The notes under the pieces: generated by a model
Told to the model about the DNA's origin: nothing
Seen by the model: only the letters and a program-made list of their open reading frames with translations
Database searches by the model: none
NCBI GenBank assembly: GCA_003116995.1
Contig: BDSL01000076.1
Coordinates: 1 to 64,000 of the forward strand
Source: Yamagishiella unicocca
Lineage: Eukaryota; Chlorophyta; Chlorophyceae; Chlamydomonadales; Volvocaceae
DNA length: 64,000 bases
Direction of reading: 5' to 3'
Shown here: positions 12,101-21,731 of the stretch, one piece after another
Numbering within the stretch: the first letter of the stretch is position 1
Layout of the letters: the number at the start of each line of letters is the position of its first letter
Made by a program: the position numbers and the translations under genes

Positions 12101-15100
12101 TGCTGCAGCTGTCGTGGTCGTGGGCGCCCTCGCCGCAGCCGCTGGCGCCCTGGCCGCCCCGGGTCCCTCCACATCGCCGTCCCTTGCCGCCACCGCTCCC
12201 GGGGTGCCTCGCCCCTCCCCTTCTCCCCCGCCCCCTGCCCTCGCTGGCCTTCGGATCGTGCCCGCTGCGGTGGCGCTGGGCATCCCCTTCACCAATCCGC
12301 CTGCCGCCCCCGTCCTCGATTGGGCGTCACGGATGTCGGAGGCCCGCCGCCGTCTCCAAAAGATCTCCCGCATGGCCCTGTCGATGTTCGGCCGTGCCAC
12401 TGCGGCTGCAGCTTATGCTCTCCATATGGCGACGTACCACATGGAGCACTCGGGGCTGCCGCCGGCGGAGGTCCTTGCTGGCATCATGGCCCTTGTCGCA
12501 AAGCTGGTGGATCGGGAGCTAGGCCCTGATGACGCCCAGCGCCGTTTCACTGGTGTCCCCCTCCGCCTGCTCTCCGGTCATCCCACCATCGGCGGCTTCG
12601 GTGTACTGCCCCTTCGGCTGCATGTCCTCAGCCGGCATGCCAAGTGGAGCCTGACGGTCGCCCGCTCCGCGCTGCAGCCCCCGGCTGCCCGCGCGCCGTG
12701 GATCCGGATTGCGGTCTCCTTCCTCTCTACCCTCCACCCTGCCTTCCGCCCGCTGGCCGTCACCACAGCTCGCCCGGATGGCCCGTGGCTCGGCGCCCCC
12801 TTCAGCTTGCCCCCGGACATCCACCGGCTTGCCACGAGCCTCGGTCACCTCCCCCCCCTGTCTGACGTCGCGGACCCCCCCCTGGAGCCGGGCGTCTGGT
12901 GCTTCAACGCGCCGCTGTGGGGCAACCCGCTCCTGCCCAACGCGGGGGCGCCGGGCCGGCGGCCGGGGTTGGAGGCTATCCATGGCCCCCTCACCATGTG
13001 CCGCCGCCTGCTGACCGTCGGCGACGCCGTCCGGGTGCAGGACGCTATGACCGCGTTTGAGGTGGAGCGCGCCCATGCCCTGGCGACGACGCCGGGCATG
13101 GCCATCTTCAGCAGGCTGGCTGAGCGCTGGACGACGCTCGTACGGCACGAGCTGGCGCCCTCCGAGCTGGCCATGGGTGCGCTCCAAGATCGCATCGCGG
13201 CGCGGGCTGCGGTGGCCGCTCTCCTTTCTGACATCTCGCCCGCATGGCTCGCTGCTGCTCGCCTGGCGCCCGATGGCCCCGCCCCGCCGTCGCCTGACGA
13301 GGTGGATGCTCTCCTCCTTGCTCGCCTGGGGTGGCGGCTGGGTGTGGACGCCGTGCTGCCCCTCACCTCCTTCACCGTCAAGCTGGGCACCCTGCTCCAG
13401 GCGGCGGAACTGGAGCGCCCCAGGCAGGCCTGTCATGCGGCGTATGTGCGGGAGGCGCTCGGGCTGTCCCCTGCTGTGGCTGCCACGCCCGAGGCGGCCC
13501 TTGTGGCGTTACGCGCGGTATGGCGGCGGTTGTGGAAGCGTCTTAAGTGGGAGCCGCGGTGGAAGGAGGTCCTCTGGCGGCTGGCGGTTGACGGGGTGCC
13601 CATGCCGGGCTCCTCTCACCTCCCGCTGGTCCCACCCGAACCGTGTGCTTGCGGCTGTTACCCCGCTGCAGCGGGTGTGGCCGAGTCGCCGCGCTTGCAT
13701 CACTTTTGGTCTTGCCCCCTCGTCCGCCCGCTCTGGGATGAACTGGAAGTCTGCTGTGGGTGCGGGGTCACGCGTGAGCATGTGTGGTTGTGTGTGTCGC
13801 CGGATCCGACCACTGTGCTGCAGTGTGTGTGGGATGTGGTGGCGTTGGCGGCGCTCAACGCGATGGAGTGGGCGCGCCGGTACATACACTCTCATCGGCT
13901 CTCCGGCCCCACCCTCCCTGCTGCTATGCGTTCTGGCCTCCTTGCTAAGTTCTGGGCCTTGCTGCGGGACTTTGCGGGCTTGGGTTTGCCCCGCAAGGAC
14001 TGGGGTGACGTGGGGGTGGACCACCCATTTTTGTTCGTAACCGGGGGTCGGCTCATGTGCGCCGTGCCGCCCTAGCTCGCCTGCCTTGGCTGCTGTTTGT
14101 TCTTTCGTTCTTTCTTTCCTGGTGCCACCTTTGCTGGTTCGAGATACGAGTGGTGCGGGTGATGGGCAGGTGAGCCAATGGGGGCTTTTGTGGTGGTTTT
14201 GACGCGTAAGGGTGGCCTGCATGGGGCCGTGTCCTGCCGTCGCTTGTGCTGACTTTGCATGATGCTGTTTGCCTGCTGTTGCCCGTACCCGACCTTGGTT
14301 CCGTGTCTCTTCCGCAGTGCTTTCCCGCCGGGCTAAGGGCGGGTGCCGCCTGTCGTGCGGCCACTGTAACGCGGTCTCTCTCTCTCTGTGTTGGTGGTTT
14401 GTCCCGGACGGACCGGATACCTGTTGCAACTGTCCCCGGGACCGGCAGCCCTGCTGTCACGTTGCAGTCACAACTGGACCTGACGACCAACAAAATGAAG
14501 GGGGGGGGGCCGAGGGAGGGAGCTTCCTGGCTCCCTAGTTGAACGATCGATTACTCACTGGTCCATCCATCCAACCTCTCCTCAACCGCCGCCACAACCC
14601 CGCACGTCTCCTCGCCAAATCCCCACAACTTCGCCAGACCCCCTTTCCCCTTCCCCTTTACCCCCCTTCCTCCCTCAACTCCCCGACGCTCCGCCCCCTT
14701 CAACCCTGTACCGCTGCGCCCTTCATCCCCGGTCGCGCCCTGCCGGTCCCAGGTTCTCGACCTCCGGCCAGCCTCCGCCCTCCCTGGACTTCGTGCTGCC
14801 CCCCGCGGTGCCCCCCCTGGACCTGTCCGACCCCGCCTCCATCACCCGCTTCGCGCGCGCGCTGCTGTCTGACACCACCACCCCGCTGCACATCCTGCTC
14901 AACAACGCCGGCAGCAGCATGGTGCCCGGGCCGACGGTGACCGACAAGGGCATCAACAGCCTGGCGCAGGTATGTAGGCGGGGTGGGTAGTGTGTGTGTG
15001 TTAGTGGCGCGGAACCCAACCCGTGCACAGCGCGCGCTGAAACCGCCGCCAACCGTCAACCGCCAACCTACAGGTGAACTATCTGGGTCCCTACCAGCTG

Positions 15101-17156
15101 ACCCGGCTGCTGGAGGCCAAGCTGGTGGCCAGCGGCTGCCGCGTGGTGGCAGTGTCCTCGGTGACGCACCGCTGCTATGAGTTGCCGGCCGACCCGCGGG
15201 TCTTCTTACACAGCACCTCGCGCATGACGTATGCCTGGACCAAGATCGCGGCGGTGAGGCTGCTGTGTGTAAGCCTAGCTGTACCTGGCCCGTGTGCCTG
15301 GATTACATTAGTGCGATCGTAGGATTGGGCACGATGCGACGGGTCTTACGTGTTTAAAAGAGTCATTGGGTGTAGCTGTTGGGCGTTGAACTCACTGTAA
15401 ATGTAGCTTTGTTTGAGCGGATGAGTTGGTGATCACCTTATCGTCGTCGGTTGCCGCCCGCCAGGTACTCTTCGCGTACGAGCTGCAGCGCCGGCTGGGC
15501 CCTATGGGCGTCCAGGTGGGTGTGCTTGGTGGGACACGGACCTGTGCGGCACGGCCGCGTTCAACCAAACCATACCTTACCGCCTTTACCGCCGTGCGCG
15601 TATGTCTTCGTCGGTGTATGTCAGGACCCCCCCTCCCGTCCCTTCTGGACCGCCATCTTCACAGCCTTGGTTTGTCGGCCGTGGATTCGCGGATTCTCTT
15701 AAACCCCCCCCTCCCTCCCTCCTCCGTCCTCGCATCATCTCAGCACCCCAACCCCCTTTACCGGTTCTATTACTGTAACCCCCCTTTTTGTACCACTCAG
15801 CATCCCCCTCTAGGTTAGTCACTATGTTGTGCATACCGGTTTCTCCTCCCCCGCTTCCTGGCATATCGTGTAACCGGTAATCGGTCTTCATGCCACCTCC
15901 CCGGCCCAACCCTGCGCGTCTTCTGATTGCCCCCGCCCTGCCCCCTCCGCCTCCTCGCTCTCTGCCTGCCTGCCTTCCCCTGCCTGGCTGCCTGCCCGCG
16001 CGGACCCGCAGTCCTGTGCTGTCGACCCCGGTGGCGTGCGTACCTCCATCTGGGACGAGGTCCCCGCGCTGGCAGCACCGCCGGCCCGCTGGGTCATTGA
16101 GACGCTGTACGCTCCACCGGAGGACGGGGCGGAGGTGCTGGTGGCGGCGGCCACCATGCCCTGGGAGCGGGTGGGTGGCTGGCAGGGTCGTGGACGTGCG
16201 AGCTCCTGGGAGGGTTGTTATTGGGCACCGCAGCGGCAAAATACAAACGGATACAGGTACAAATACCGGACAGAATAGTTGTATACCGGTATTGTACGAC
16301 ACCGGTGGTAACGACCAACCCCCCTCCCTCCCAGGATCGCGCACCGCACGTCACCTCCCCCGCCCAAGACCTGCGGTATTACGCGAGGGGCGCCTTCGCC
16401 AGCCCGCTGCTGGCCCTGGTGGACGGCGCGTGGCGGCACTGGGCGGGTTTCGTAAAGCCGGCGCTGTACGGCACGTCCGTCGTACTGCACTCCCTGTCGG
16501 ACTACCCCGTGCGCCACTGGACGACTGGAAGGTGCGGGTTGCGCGCTAGGGTTTTGCTTTTTTCAGAAACCCCTGCATACACATGTGTACGGCGCAGGGC
16601 CTGGGGCAGTTATGTACGGCACCGTGTACGGCAAGTGCTGGAGAGGATGCGGGGTGTTGCGAAGGATGGAATCCAGTTGGAGTTGAGGATTGCTGGAGCG
16701 TCGCTGGGTCAAGAGTCGAGCAGGGGATGTGAGCTCGAAGGCCAGCAGTTTGTTACCCGATCCCGCCGTACTGCCGTGCCGGTATGGCCCCCCGCTTGCA
16801 GGATGTTCAACCAGACGGTGCCCGTGCGCTCCGCGCCCCAGACGTACGACAGCCACCTGGCGTCGACGCTGTGGTCGTACAGCGAGAAGGCGGCGGGCCT
16901 GGAGGCGGCCAGCCGGGTGCCGCCGCCGCCGCTGGCTGAGGCTGCGGAGCACGTTGGGTTCGACGCCGCCGCCGTTGCAGCACAGGGCACCGCCGCCACG
17001 ACCTCCGCCAAGGCCGTCAAGCCACCTGCGGACGAGGCCGTCACGACTGCCGCTACTGCCGCGGCCGCTGCTGGCGACACCGACGGCGAGTCCAGCCCGC
17101 GAGCCACCCCCACCCGCAAGCGCCCAGTCATGTCGCCAATTGTGGGTGCGGTGTAG
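6106..17156 (+). CDS. Short-chain dehydrogenase/reductase (SDR), 7 exons
   Basis: NAD(P)-dependent oxidoreductase of the retinol-dehydrogenase/WWOX-like SDR type; substrate unknown. Proposed exons: 6106-6422, 14753-14969, 15074-15253, 15465-15515, 16012-16170, 16335-16531, 16802-17156; all phases agree and give 491 aa. Exon 1 ends in the Rossmann motif region (VALVTGATSGLG), exon 2 carries LLNNAG, exon 3 carries VVAVSS and the catalytic YxxxK (YAWTK), and exon 5 carries the C-terminal VDPGGVRT block. The ATG at 6106 is the first in frame; about 60 residues of low-complexity leader with a Ser run precede the Rossmann fold and could be a targeting sequence. The last ~90 residues are Ala-rich and outside the fold. 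Intron 1 is 8330 bp because an L1 element sits in it, together with a tRNA gene. The 270-bp intron 6 is a multiple of three and stop-free, so retention would keep frame. The SDR family call is firm; the exact enzyme is not. Confidence 0.85.
6595..6625 (+). repeat. Isolated family R 3' terminus
   Basis: The sequence ggcccactgtaaccgtcac within SDR intron 1 matches the terminal consensus of family R (GGCCCAYTGTAACNGT). It is preceded by a CAG-rich stretch, and no longer homology is obvious. It may be a severely truncated insertion. Confidence 0.4.
6674..6780 (-). tRNA. trnL-CAG: tRNA-Leu(CAG) with a 27-nt intron
   Basis: Read on the minus strand this folds as a class II tRNA: acceptor GACGAGG/CCTCGTC with discriminator A, D-arm GCCGAGCGGTCTAAGGC, anticodon stem CTAGT/ACTAG, long variable arm TCCGTAAGGGC, and T-arm with GGTTCAAATCC. 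The anticodon loop starts TTCAGG, giving anticodon CAG. A 27-nt intron after position 37 contains CCTGA, which can pair with the anticodon, as expected for a bulge-helix-bulge splicing substrate. Discriminator A supports Leu over Ser. The gene lies antisense inside SDR intron 1, and its 5' end is 64 bp from the L1 flank repeat. Confidence 0.9.
6844..6873 (+). repeat. 30-bp direct repeat, left flank of L1 copy 1
   Basis: These 30 bases are identical to 14365-14394 at the other end of the L1 element. They comprise TGTAACGCGG, a TC tract and TGTGTTGG. This may be a long target-site duplication. Because the L1 3' end in the second copy also carries TGTAACGCGG plus TC, it may instead be the tail of an older copy into which the element inserted. 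Confidence 0.7.
7061..8740 (+). CDS. L1 ORF1 protein
   Basis: This 559-aa frame has no clear relative that I can name; in L1 elements ORF1 normally binds the RNA and forms the RNP. The first ~230 residues look globular. The remainder is Pro/Ala/Arg-rich and basic (RS/RG-rich near residues 400-500), consistent with nucleic-acid binding. The C-terminus has three tandem ~20-residue repeats built on LLLLPPPPVG, encoded by 60-bp repeats at about 8575-8735. I see no CCHC knuckle. The stop TAA is five bases before the ORF2 ATG, so ORF2 could be translated by termination-reinitiation. Confidence 0.75.
   Translation: MAVAPRGPRVVAPRRVVSLAEARPVFDAHSVLRARGFNAAYTFQFGAGTRAPHALAAVRAAAPMLRDFFRTKLPAGLQSAAHVGLGPVIPSKVAEAGAPLGVELQVWLSASALAALGSRLPPSAVALASVPTQLLGQPGDPPLVAGLRSVDVTATEAVVAGLPPSVAGCGDFEAVLAFLRLVYGPQLGPQVLEVLGVTDGSVSLLVQRRHSLPPVQPATVPLMDGRVWDGQLSLAHRPRSLPPEYPVLRPPLPTAPAWAPPVPVGDPPPRSPPPPAVGAPASMPETAGGVLPTPTAEARGAPSVPAVRVGVAPVVAAARVPPPPVLAAVAGAPGAPSAAVAPVVSQAGARAARAAGAAARAATRAAPVAAAEREVVVRALVARIVARVAAPPPGLSGGAAAALGSVARLLGRATSPRGGPCGPAARSSGRTPSAPRGSRSPAARRPGGGSPPQRGVSPPRGRPPAPALERRARRDRMEVDVSSVLGRRGRSGSPLSVRRKPALPSPLLLLPPPPVGSGDGPSPLLLLPPPPVGGGDGPSPLLLLPPPPVGGGGGPSPAQ
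8746..14075 (+). CDS. L1 ORF2: APE endonuclease + reverse transcriptase, one frameshift
   Basis: Polyprotein for target-primed reverse transcription. From 8746: APE endonuclease motifs RVGSHNLGG, VVCIQETHL (catalytic Glu), HVLAGDFNF (~residue 288) and SPSDHRVP (~377). An Ala-rich insert of about 130 residues (9070-9460) splits the APE domain. Reverse transcriptase blocks follow: GWDGIP, AYRPITLL, EQSAFLPGRS, then after a frame change LDFAKAYDTID, RQGCPLAPLLY and FADDAQ (the two catalytic Asp). A second Ala-rich segment of over 200 residues (11460-12240) follows. The C-terminus has a zf-RVT-like Cys/His cluster (CACGC..., HHFWSC) near 13650-13720. The frame changes from 8746 phase to 11013 phase around C7 at 10968-10974, equivalent to one missing base. 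All catalytic motifs seen are intact. Confidence 0.88.
14365..14394 (+). repeat. 30-bp direct repeat, right flank of L1 copy 1
   Basis: Identical to 6844-6873. Its first 20 bases are also present at the end of the second L1 copy (59578-59597), so at least that part behaves as element terminus rather than target DNA. The remaining 14395-14752 is the rest of SDR intron 1 with a C-rich run before the acceptor at 14751-14752. Confidence 0.7.
15677..15704 (+). repeat. Intron motif B copy (SDR intron 4)
   Basis: This copy reads GGCCGTGGATTCGCGGATTC followed by TCTTAAACCCCCC. The same motif occurs in introns of the glycosyltransferase (26250) and importin (28420 and 36806). Confidence 0.7.
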
Positions 17157-17579
17157 CTGCTGGCGTAGCTGCTGGTGGTGTAGTCTGTATGCATGCCTGG
17201 CGTGCTGGTGGCGAGTGAACGTCGGCTGCTTCTTTGGGTGTACACATTTCATGAGGAGCAGCAAGCAACGCCATATGGGGAGCGCGCGAGAACCATGCAT
17301 GCGCATCACGTCTACACCGTTGAGGGGTCCAGAGGGTCGAGGCAAGGGGGCCCGGGGCGTCTCGGGAGGAAGGGGCCAACGGGGGTAGCGTCCTAGTGTA
17401 GAAACGGGGTTGCGAGGAAAACCGTTGTACGAAGAGAAGCCTTTTGCGACATGCGTTTTTTGAGATGTATAACCATACCGTATTAGTAACTGTTGCAGTG
17501 GGCCCCAGAGATGCGCGCTGGTAACGGGGTGGGGCGCTGTTGCATCAGTGTCACTCGTTGCAGTGTGGCCGGGATTGGC
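17157..17579. other. Intergenic, with repeat remnants
   Basis: No gene is seen. A degenerate copy of intron motif A (gttgcgaggaaaaccgttg... gttttttgagatg) lies at 17406-17470. A family R terminus in minus orientation (gtaactgttgcagtgggccc) lies at 17487-17507. Confidence 0.4.
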
Positions 17580-18974
17580 ATGGGGGGCTTATGTGAGGCG
17601 GGTGGGGCACGTCCTTTGCTGGCCCGGCGACGCCGCTCAGTAGCCTCGTCGCCGGCAGGGACGTTTGCCCCACGGGTCGGGCGAGAGCAGCGCTGGAAGG
17701 GACCGACGGGTCACCGAGCGGCTGGGCGGACAAGTACGACCCACGCCTGCGTCTCCCTCCTGAAGTTCATTCGCCCAGCAGTCCCGCATCGCAGTCTCAA
17801 CCGCCCCATCCCGACGCTCCGAGACCGCTTCATCCCGACGCTCCGAAACCGCTTCATCCCGACGCTCCGAAACTGCTTCATCCCGACGCTCCGAAACCTC
17901 TCCATTCCTGGCTTCCTGCTACCTCGGCCGCAGGCCATCTCCGGCGTCCCACCCCAGGCTCGCCGCTCCACCCCCACCGGCGGGCGCAGGATCCGCAGCG
18001 GCGACGCTGACGCCGCCGCGGCCGGCTCGCCGGGATCGGAGGACGCCCAGAACGTCCGCGGCGGCGGCGGCGGCGGCAGCAGCGCGTCGCGGCGGCGCCT
18101 GGTGGTGACGAGGCGTGAGTCTGATGTGGAGGACGCGGCGGACACGTCACCCCCGCCCGGCGATGCGCACCTGCCCCAGGTTGTGGTGGATTTGCCGCCG
18201 CCGCCCGAAGCGCTGAAGCACGTGGCCGAGGACTTCGGTCTCGTACTGCCGGGGCCAGTGGCGGCGGCGGCGGAGGGCGGCGGCGGCGGCGCGGAGCTGC
18301 CGACGGCGGCGGCGCCGGCGTTTTTCGACGAGGAGCTGTCGCCGCGCGAGGCGGCACCGCCGCCGCCCAAGCGCCTGCACACGCAGGTGGCGGGGGAGGA
18401 TGCCGCGAGGCTGGGTGCTGGCGGCACCGGCGGAGGCGGCCCAAGCAACGCGCGCAGCCCGAGCCCTGGGGTTCCTACACCGGCCAGCGTGGGTGGCAGG
18501 GGGCCGCGGCAGTCGTCGTCGGCAGTGGAGGAGCCGTCGGAGCCAGTGGTGCCCACGGCGCCTGCGGCGGCCATGACGGCGGACTCGGCAACGCAGCGGG
18601 AGGAGGGCGCCGGGGCGGCGGGTTCAGCGGGGCGAACTTCGCTCAGCGGCTGGGTGGAAGTTCCGGCGCCGGTCGTGGGGCCGGGTCCGGATGCCACCGG
18701 GGTGGCGGGTGCGGTGGCGGGTACACCAGGTTTGGTGCCGGCGGTGGAGCTAGCCGAAGGCAAGGAGGAGGGGGAGGTCATTCCAGCGGACGCTGAGGCA
18801 CTGCTGGAACAGTCGGGTGCGGCTAGTGCAGGGGAGCACAACGGGGGCGCGTTGGCTGGCGGTCGCAGTGACGATGGCGGTGACGACGGAAGCGGCGTCG
18901 GACAGATGGCCGGAGGTAAGGGCGGAGGCGGCAAGGGAAAGAGCAAGCACAAGTCTAAGGGCAAGAGGCACTAG
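17580..18974 (+). CDS. Hypothetical low-complexity protein
   Basis: A single open frame of about 464 codons from the ATG at 17580 to TAG at 18972-18974; no domain is recognised. It contains four tandem 8-residue repeats on the theme FIPTLRNR (24-bp repeats at 17808-17905). A long Gly/Ala/Pro/Glu-rich, probably disordered region with RRRLVVTRRESD and PKRLHTQ basic patches follows. The C-terminus is lysine-rich (GGKGKSKHKSKGKRH) and might act as a nuclear or nucleic-acid-binding tail. The opposite strand is also open, as expected for high-GC DNA, so coding status rests mainly on length. The family R terminus just upstream leaves open that it belongs to a repeat. The true start may be in an unseen upstream exon. 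Confidence 0.4.
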   Translation: MGGLCEAGGARPLLARRRRSVASSPAGTFAPRVGREQRWKGPTGHRAAGRTSTTHACVSLLKFIRPAVPHRSLNRPIPTLRDRFIPTLRNRFIPTLRNCFIPTLRNLSIPGFLLPRPQAISGVPPQARRSTPTGGRRIRSGDADAAAAGSPGSEDAQNVRGGGGGGSSASRRRLVVTRRESDVEDAADTSPPPGDAHLPQVVVDLPPPPEALKHVAEDFGLVLPGPVAAAAEGGGGGAELPTAAAPAFFDEELSPREAAPPPPKRLHTQVAGEDAARLGAGGTGGGGPSNARSPSPGVPTPASVGGRGPRQSSSAVEEPSEPVVPTAPAAAMTADSATQREEGAGAAGSAGRTSLSGWVEVPAPVVGPGPDATGVAGAVAGTPGLVPAVELAEGKEEGEVIPADAEALLEQSGAASAGEHNGGALAGGRSDDGGDDGSGVGQMAGGKGGGGKGKSKHKSKGKRH

Positions 18975-19756
18975 AATGCGGCTGCGCTCGAGCAAGGGCT
19001 GCGGTGGAGGAACGTTGACAGGGATGTGTTCTCCGGCTACTACATCATAAGGTGTTCGCGGGCGTGTCATTTCGCCAGGTTGGTATTGATATAGATACAA
19101 GAGACGGTATGACCTAGGCGTCGATGATGAAGATGACGCAGTTCCTAAACTTGTGGCTGTCGTCTCGAGCCGGTGAGGCGTTGCAACCTCCTTGGCATAG
19201 ACTGGACAGAGATTCTGTGCATCCTTTGTTGATTCATGGCACACACGTACAATTGTAAATGCCTTTTACGGACAATCCGGTCACGGACGCACGAACAACA
19301 CCGTGCTGGACACCCGCGTGCCGGCTGTCAACGTCTGTTAAGACATGGTTTGGCATGGACCGCGCGACAGCGCACAAGCGTTTGGGCGCTTCAGTTATTC
19401 ATTCCGAGTCGACCAATAACAACAATTCTTAGGGAAACATATTCGCGAGAACAAAACTTTGGGAATCCTGCCCGCGGGAAAACCAGGAACTATGTCAGCA
19501 GCTGCATGCAAACGTCTGCTTCCAAAAAATAAACTTAGAATGCACGTTTATCCCGAATTGCTTAACCTCGAAACCGAAACATTGAAGCTTGGTAACACCG
19601 TCATCTTCCCGTGCGTCCACGTACAGCATTTTACAGTAGCACAACAGATTACTGATTACATATAGAAGATTACGTATAGGTTATCGATCCAGTGGCTCTG
19701 CATGCCCCACGTTACGAAATGCGCACAGCATGGTACGACAGCCCGTCCGAATTTCA
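18975..19756. other. Intergenic, nothing recognised
   Basis: This AT-richer stretch lies between the hypothetical ORF and the ribonucleotide reductase promoter. Short open frames have no domain. Confidence 0.4.
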
Positions 19757-19777
19757 ATTGGGCGGGTTCTATAAATA
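19757..19777 (+). promoter_or_regulatory. RIR2 core promoter
   Basis: TATAAATA occupies 19770-19777, 67 bp before the ATG. It is directly preceded by ATTGGGCGGGTT, which combines an inverted CCAAT box with a sequence close to the E2F site TTTGGCGGG. E2F control of ribonucleotide reductase at G1/S is established in plants and animals; its use here is inference. Confidence 0.6.
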
Positions 19778-19843
19778 CGTGGCCTAGATTTCTTATTCAC
19801 ACATTATCTTTCATCCATTACCAGTCATTTTTCTCAAGCAAAA

Positions 19844-21731
19844 ATGGACACACAGACCGTTAAGGACATTCTGCCACTCAAGGATGTGCAGCTGATGTCT
19901 CCGCCTCGGGCCACCAGGTCCAGCTCCAAGGCTGGCACTCCGGCCAAGGGCGCAACGCCCGGCAAGCGGAAGGGCAGCAACCCGGAGGACCCTTCACCAT
20001 CGAAGGCAACCAAGTCCAGCAACAAAAGCGCCTTGTTCACCAGCCCGCGCAAGAGCCTGCGTACTCCTGAGCCCCTGTTGGACGAGAACCCTGACCGGTT
20101 TTGCATGTTTCCAATTAAGTATCCTGAGATTTGGGAGATGTACAAGAAGGCGGAGGCCAGCTTCTGGACGGGTGAGGCCACTGTTCTGCCGGTATCCCAG
20201 CTCGCGCCATTCACGCGCATAATCGGTTAACATGGAGCGCCTACCTTCATTATGCCGATTACAGCCGAGGAGGTCGACCTGAGCGATGATATGAAGCACT
20301 GGGAGAAGCTCAGTGAGGGCGAGCAGCACTTCATTTCGCACATCCTCGCGTTTTTCGCTTCAAGCGACGGCATCGTTCTAGAGAACCTTGCCATCCGCTT
20401 CATGAAGGAGGTGCAGCTGCCAGAGGTGTGTGGCATATGTCCGCTAGTATTAGTTCAAACTCACCCAACGCCAACGAACACTGCCTCCCTCCAACGCAAA
20501 AAGCCTCCTCGAGGAAGCTCCAAGTATAACAAAATAATTCCCCTTGGTGAAATCGCAGGCCCGTGCTTTCTACGGCTTTCAGGTGGCCATTGAGAACATT
20601 CACTCGGGTACGTTGTTTCAGCTTGGCACTGAAGAGTTCGATTTCCTTTCATCCCTCGTCAACATTCTATGCCTTCATGACAAAACCCTCTCCCCGGCAT
20701 TTCCCCCTTCCAGAGATGTACTCCCTCCTGCTTGAATCGTACATCAAGGACCCGGTCCAGAAGCACAAGCTGTTCCACTCGATTGACACTGTCCCCTGCA
20801 TCAAGAAGAAGGCCCAGTGGGCGATGAAGTGGATCGGCAGGTGAGAACGGGGAGATACACGAACTCGGCCATTTAGTGCAGCACTACCCTGGTACATCTC
20901 TCTGCCTTCTTTGCACACCCCCTTGCGAATTGAACGCATGTATTGGAGTGAATCTAAACTTATTTTTGCTGTCTACGCGGTTCCTACTTGCAGCGACAGC
21001 TCCTTCCCCGAGCGTCTGGTCGCCTTCGCGGCGGTGGAGGGCATCTTCTTCAGTGGCTCATTCTGTTCCATCTTCTGGCTCAAGAAGCGTGGCCTGATGC
21101 CTGGCCTGACTTTCTCCAACGAGCTTATCTCCCGCGACGAGGGGCTGCACTGCGACTTCGCCTGCCTGCTGTACAGGTAAACACCTCACCCGTTGCCTTT
21201 TTTGTGGCCTGCGTGTATGATGCGGGGGTCTTCCGTGGATTTTTTATGACGACGGATTTGGAATCGTTTTTACTGCAGCATGCTCAACACGAGGCTGGAC
21301 GAGGAGCGCCTGAAAGCGATCATCTGTGAGGCTGTCGACATCGAGCAGGAGTTCTGCACTGACGCGCTTCCCGTCGACCTCATTGGCATGAACTCGCGCC
21401 TCATGGCGCAGTACATCCAGTTCGTCGCCGACCGCCTGCTGGTGTCCCTGGGCTCCTCCAAGCTGTACAACGTCACCAACCCCTTCGAATTTATGGAGAT
21501 GATCTCCCTCCAGTAAGTTTCCCCACACCATAAGTAACGAAGAATGTTGACGACGTGAAAATCAGCGTCGGACTTATTACTTCATGCTGATCTTAATACC
21601 TGCCGTCACCGCTGTCTTTCAGGGGCAAGACCAACTTCTTTGAGAAGCGCGTTGGTGACTACCAGAAGAGCGGAGTCATGGCGGGCCTCTCAGGCAAGGT
21701 TCAAAGCTTCTCCATGGATGAGGACTTCTGA
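19844..21731 (+). CDS. RIR2: Ribonucleoside-diphosphate reductase small subunit (R2)
   Basis: Subunit of class Ia ribonucleotide reductase, which converts NDPs to dNDPs; R2 holds the di-iron centre and tyrosyl radical. Exons: 19844-20171, 20265-20425, 20559-20607, 20715 or 20714-20840, 20994-21176, 21279-21512, 21623-21731; using 20714 all phases close and give 396 aa, the usual size. Conserved blocks seen: [33 protein letters not shown] (radical Tyr and Glu/His ligands, spanning exons 3-4), [29 protein letters not shown] (Glu/His ligands) and the C-terminal FSMDEDF tail that docks on R1. The first ~75 residues form a Ser/Lys/Pro-rich extension with several SP sites, typical of eukaryotic R2 and possibly regulatory. 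No breaks are visible. Confidence 0.96.

Larger units (their letters stand above)
6874..14394 (+). mobile_element. L1-type non-LTR retrotransposon, copy 1, near full length
   Basis: The element lies sense-oriented in SDR intron 1. The order is a 5' UTR with a second TC tract (6888-6910), ORF1 (7061-8740), a 5-nt gap, ORF2 (8746-14075), a ~290-bp 3' UTR, then CACTGTAACGCGG and a TC-rich end instead of long poly(A). A 1.06-kb 3' fragment at 58537-59596 is over 99.5% identical, so the lineage moved recently. ORF2 has one frame break, so this copy is probably not autonomous unless the break is a sequencing error. APE endonuclease at the N-terminus and a zf-RVT-like C-terminus place it with L1-like elements. 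Confidence 0.9.
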
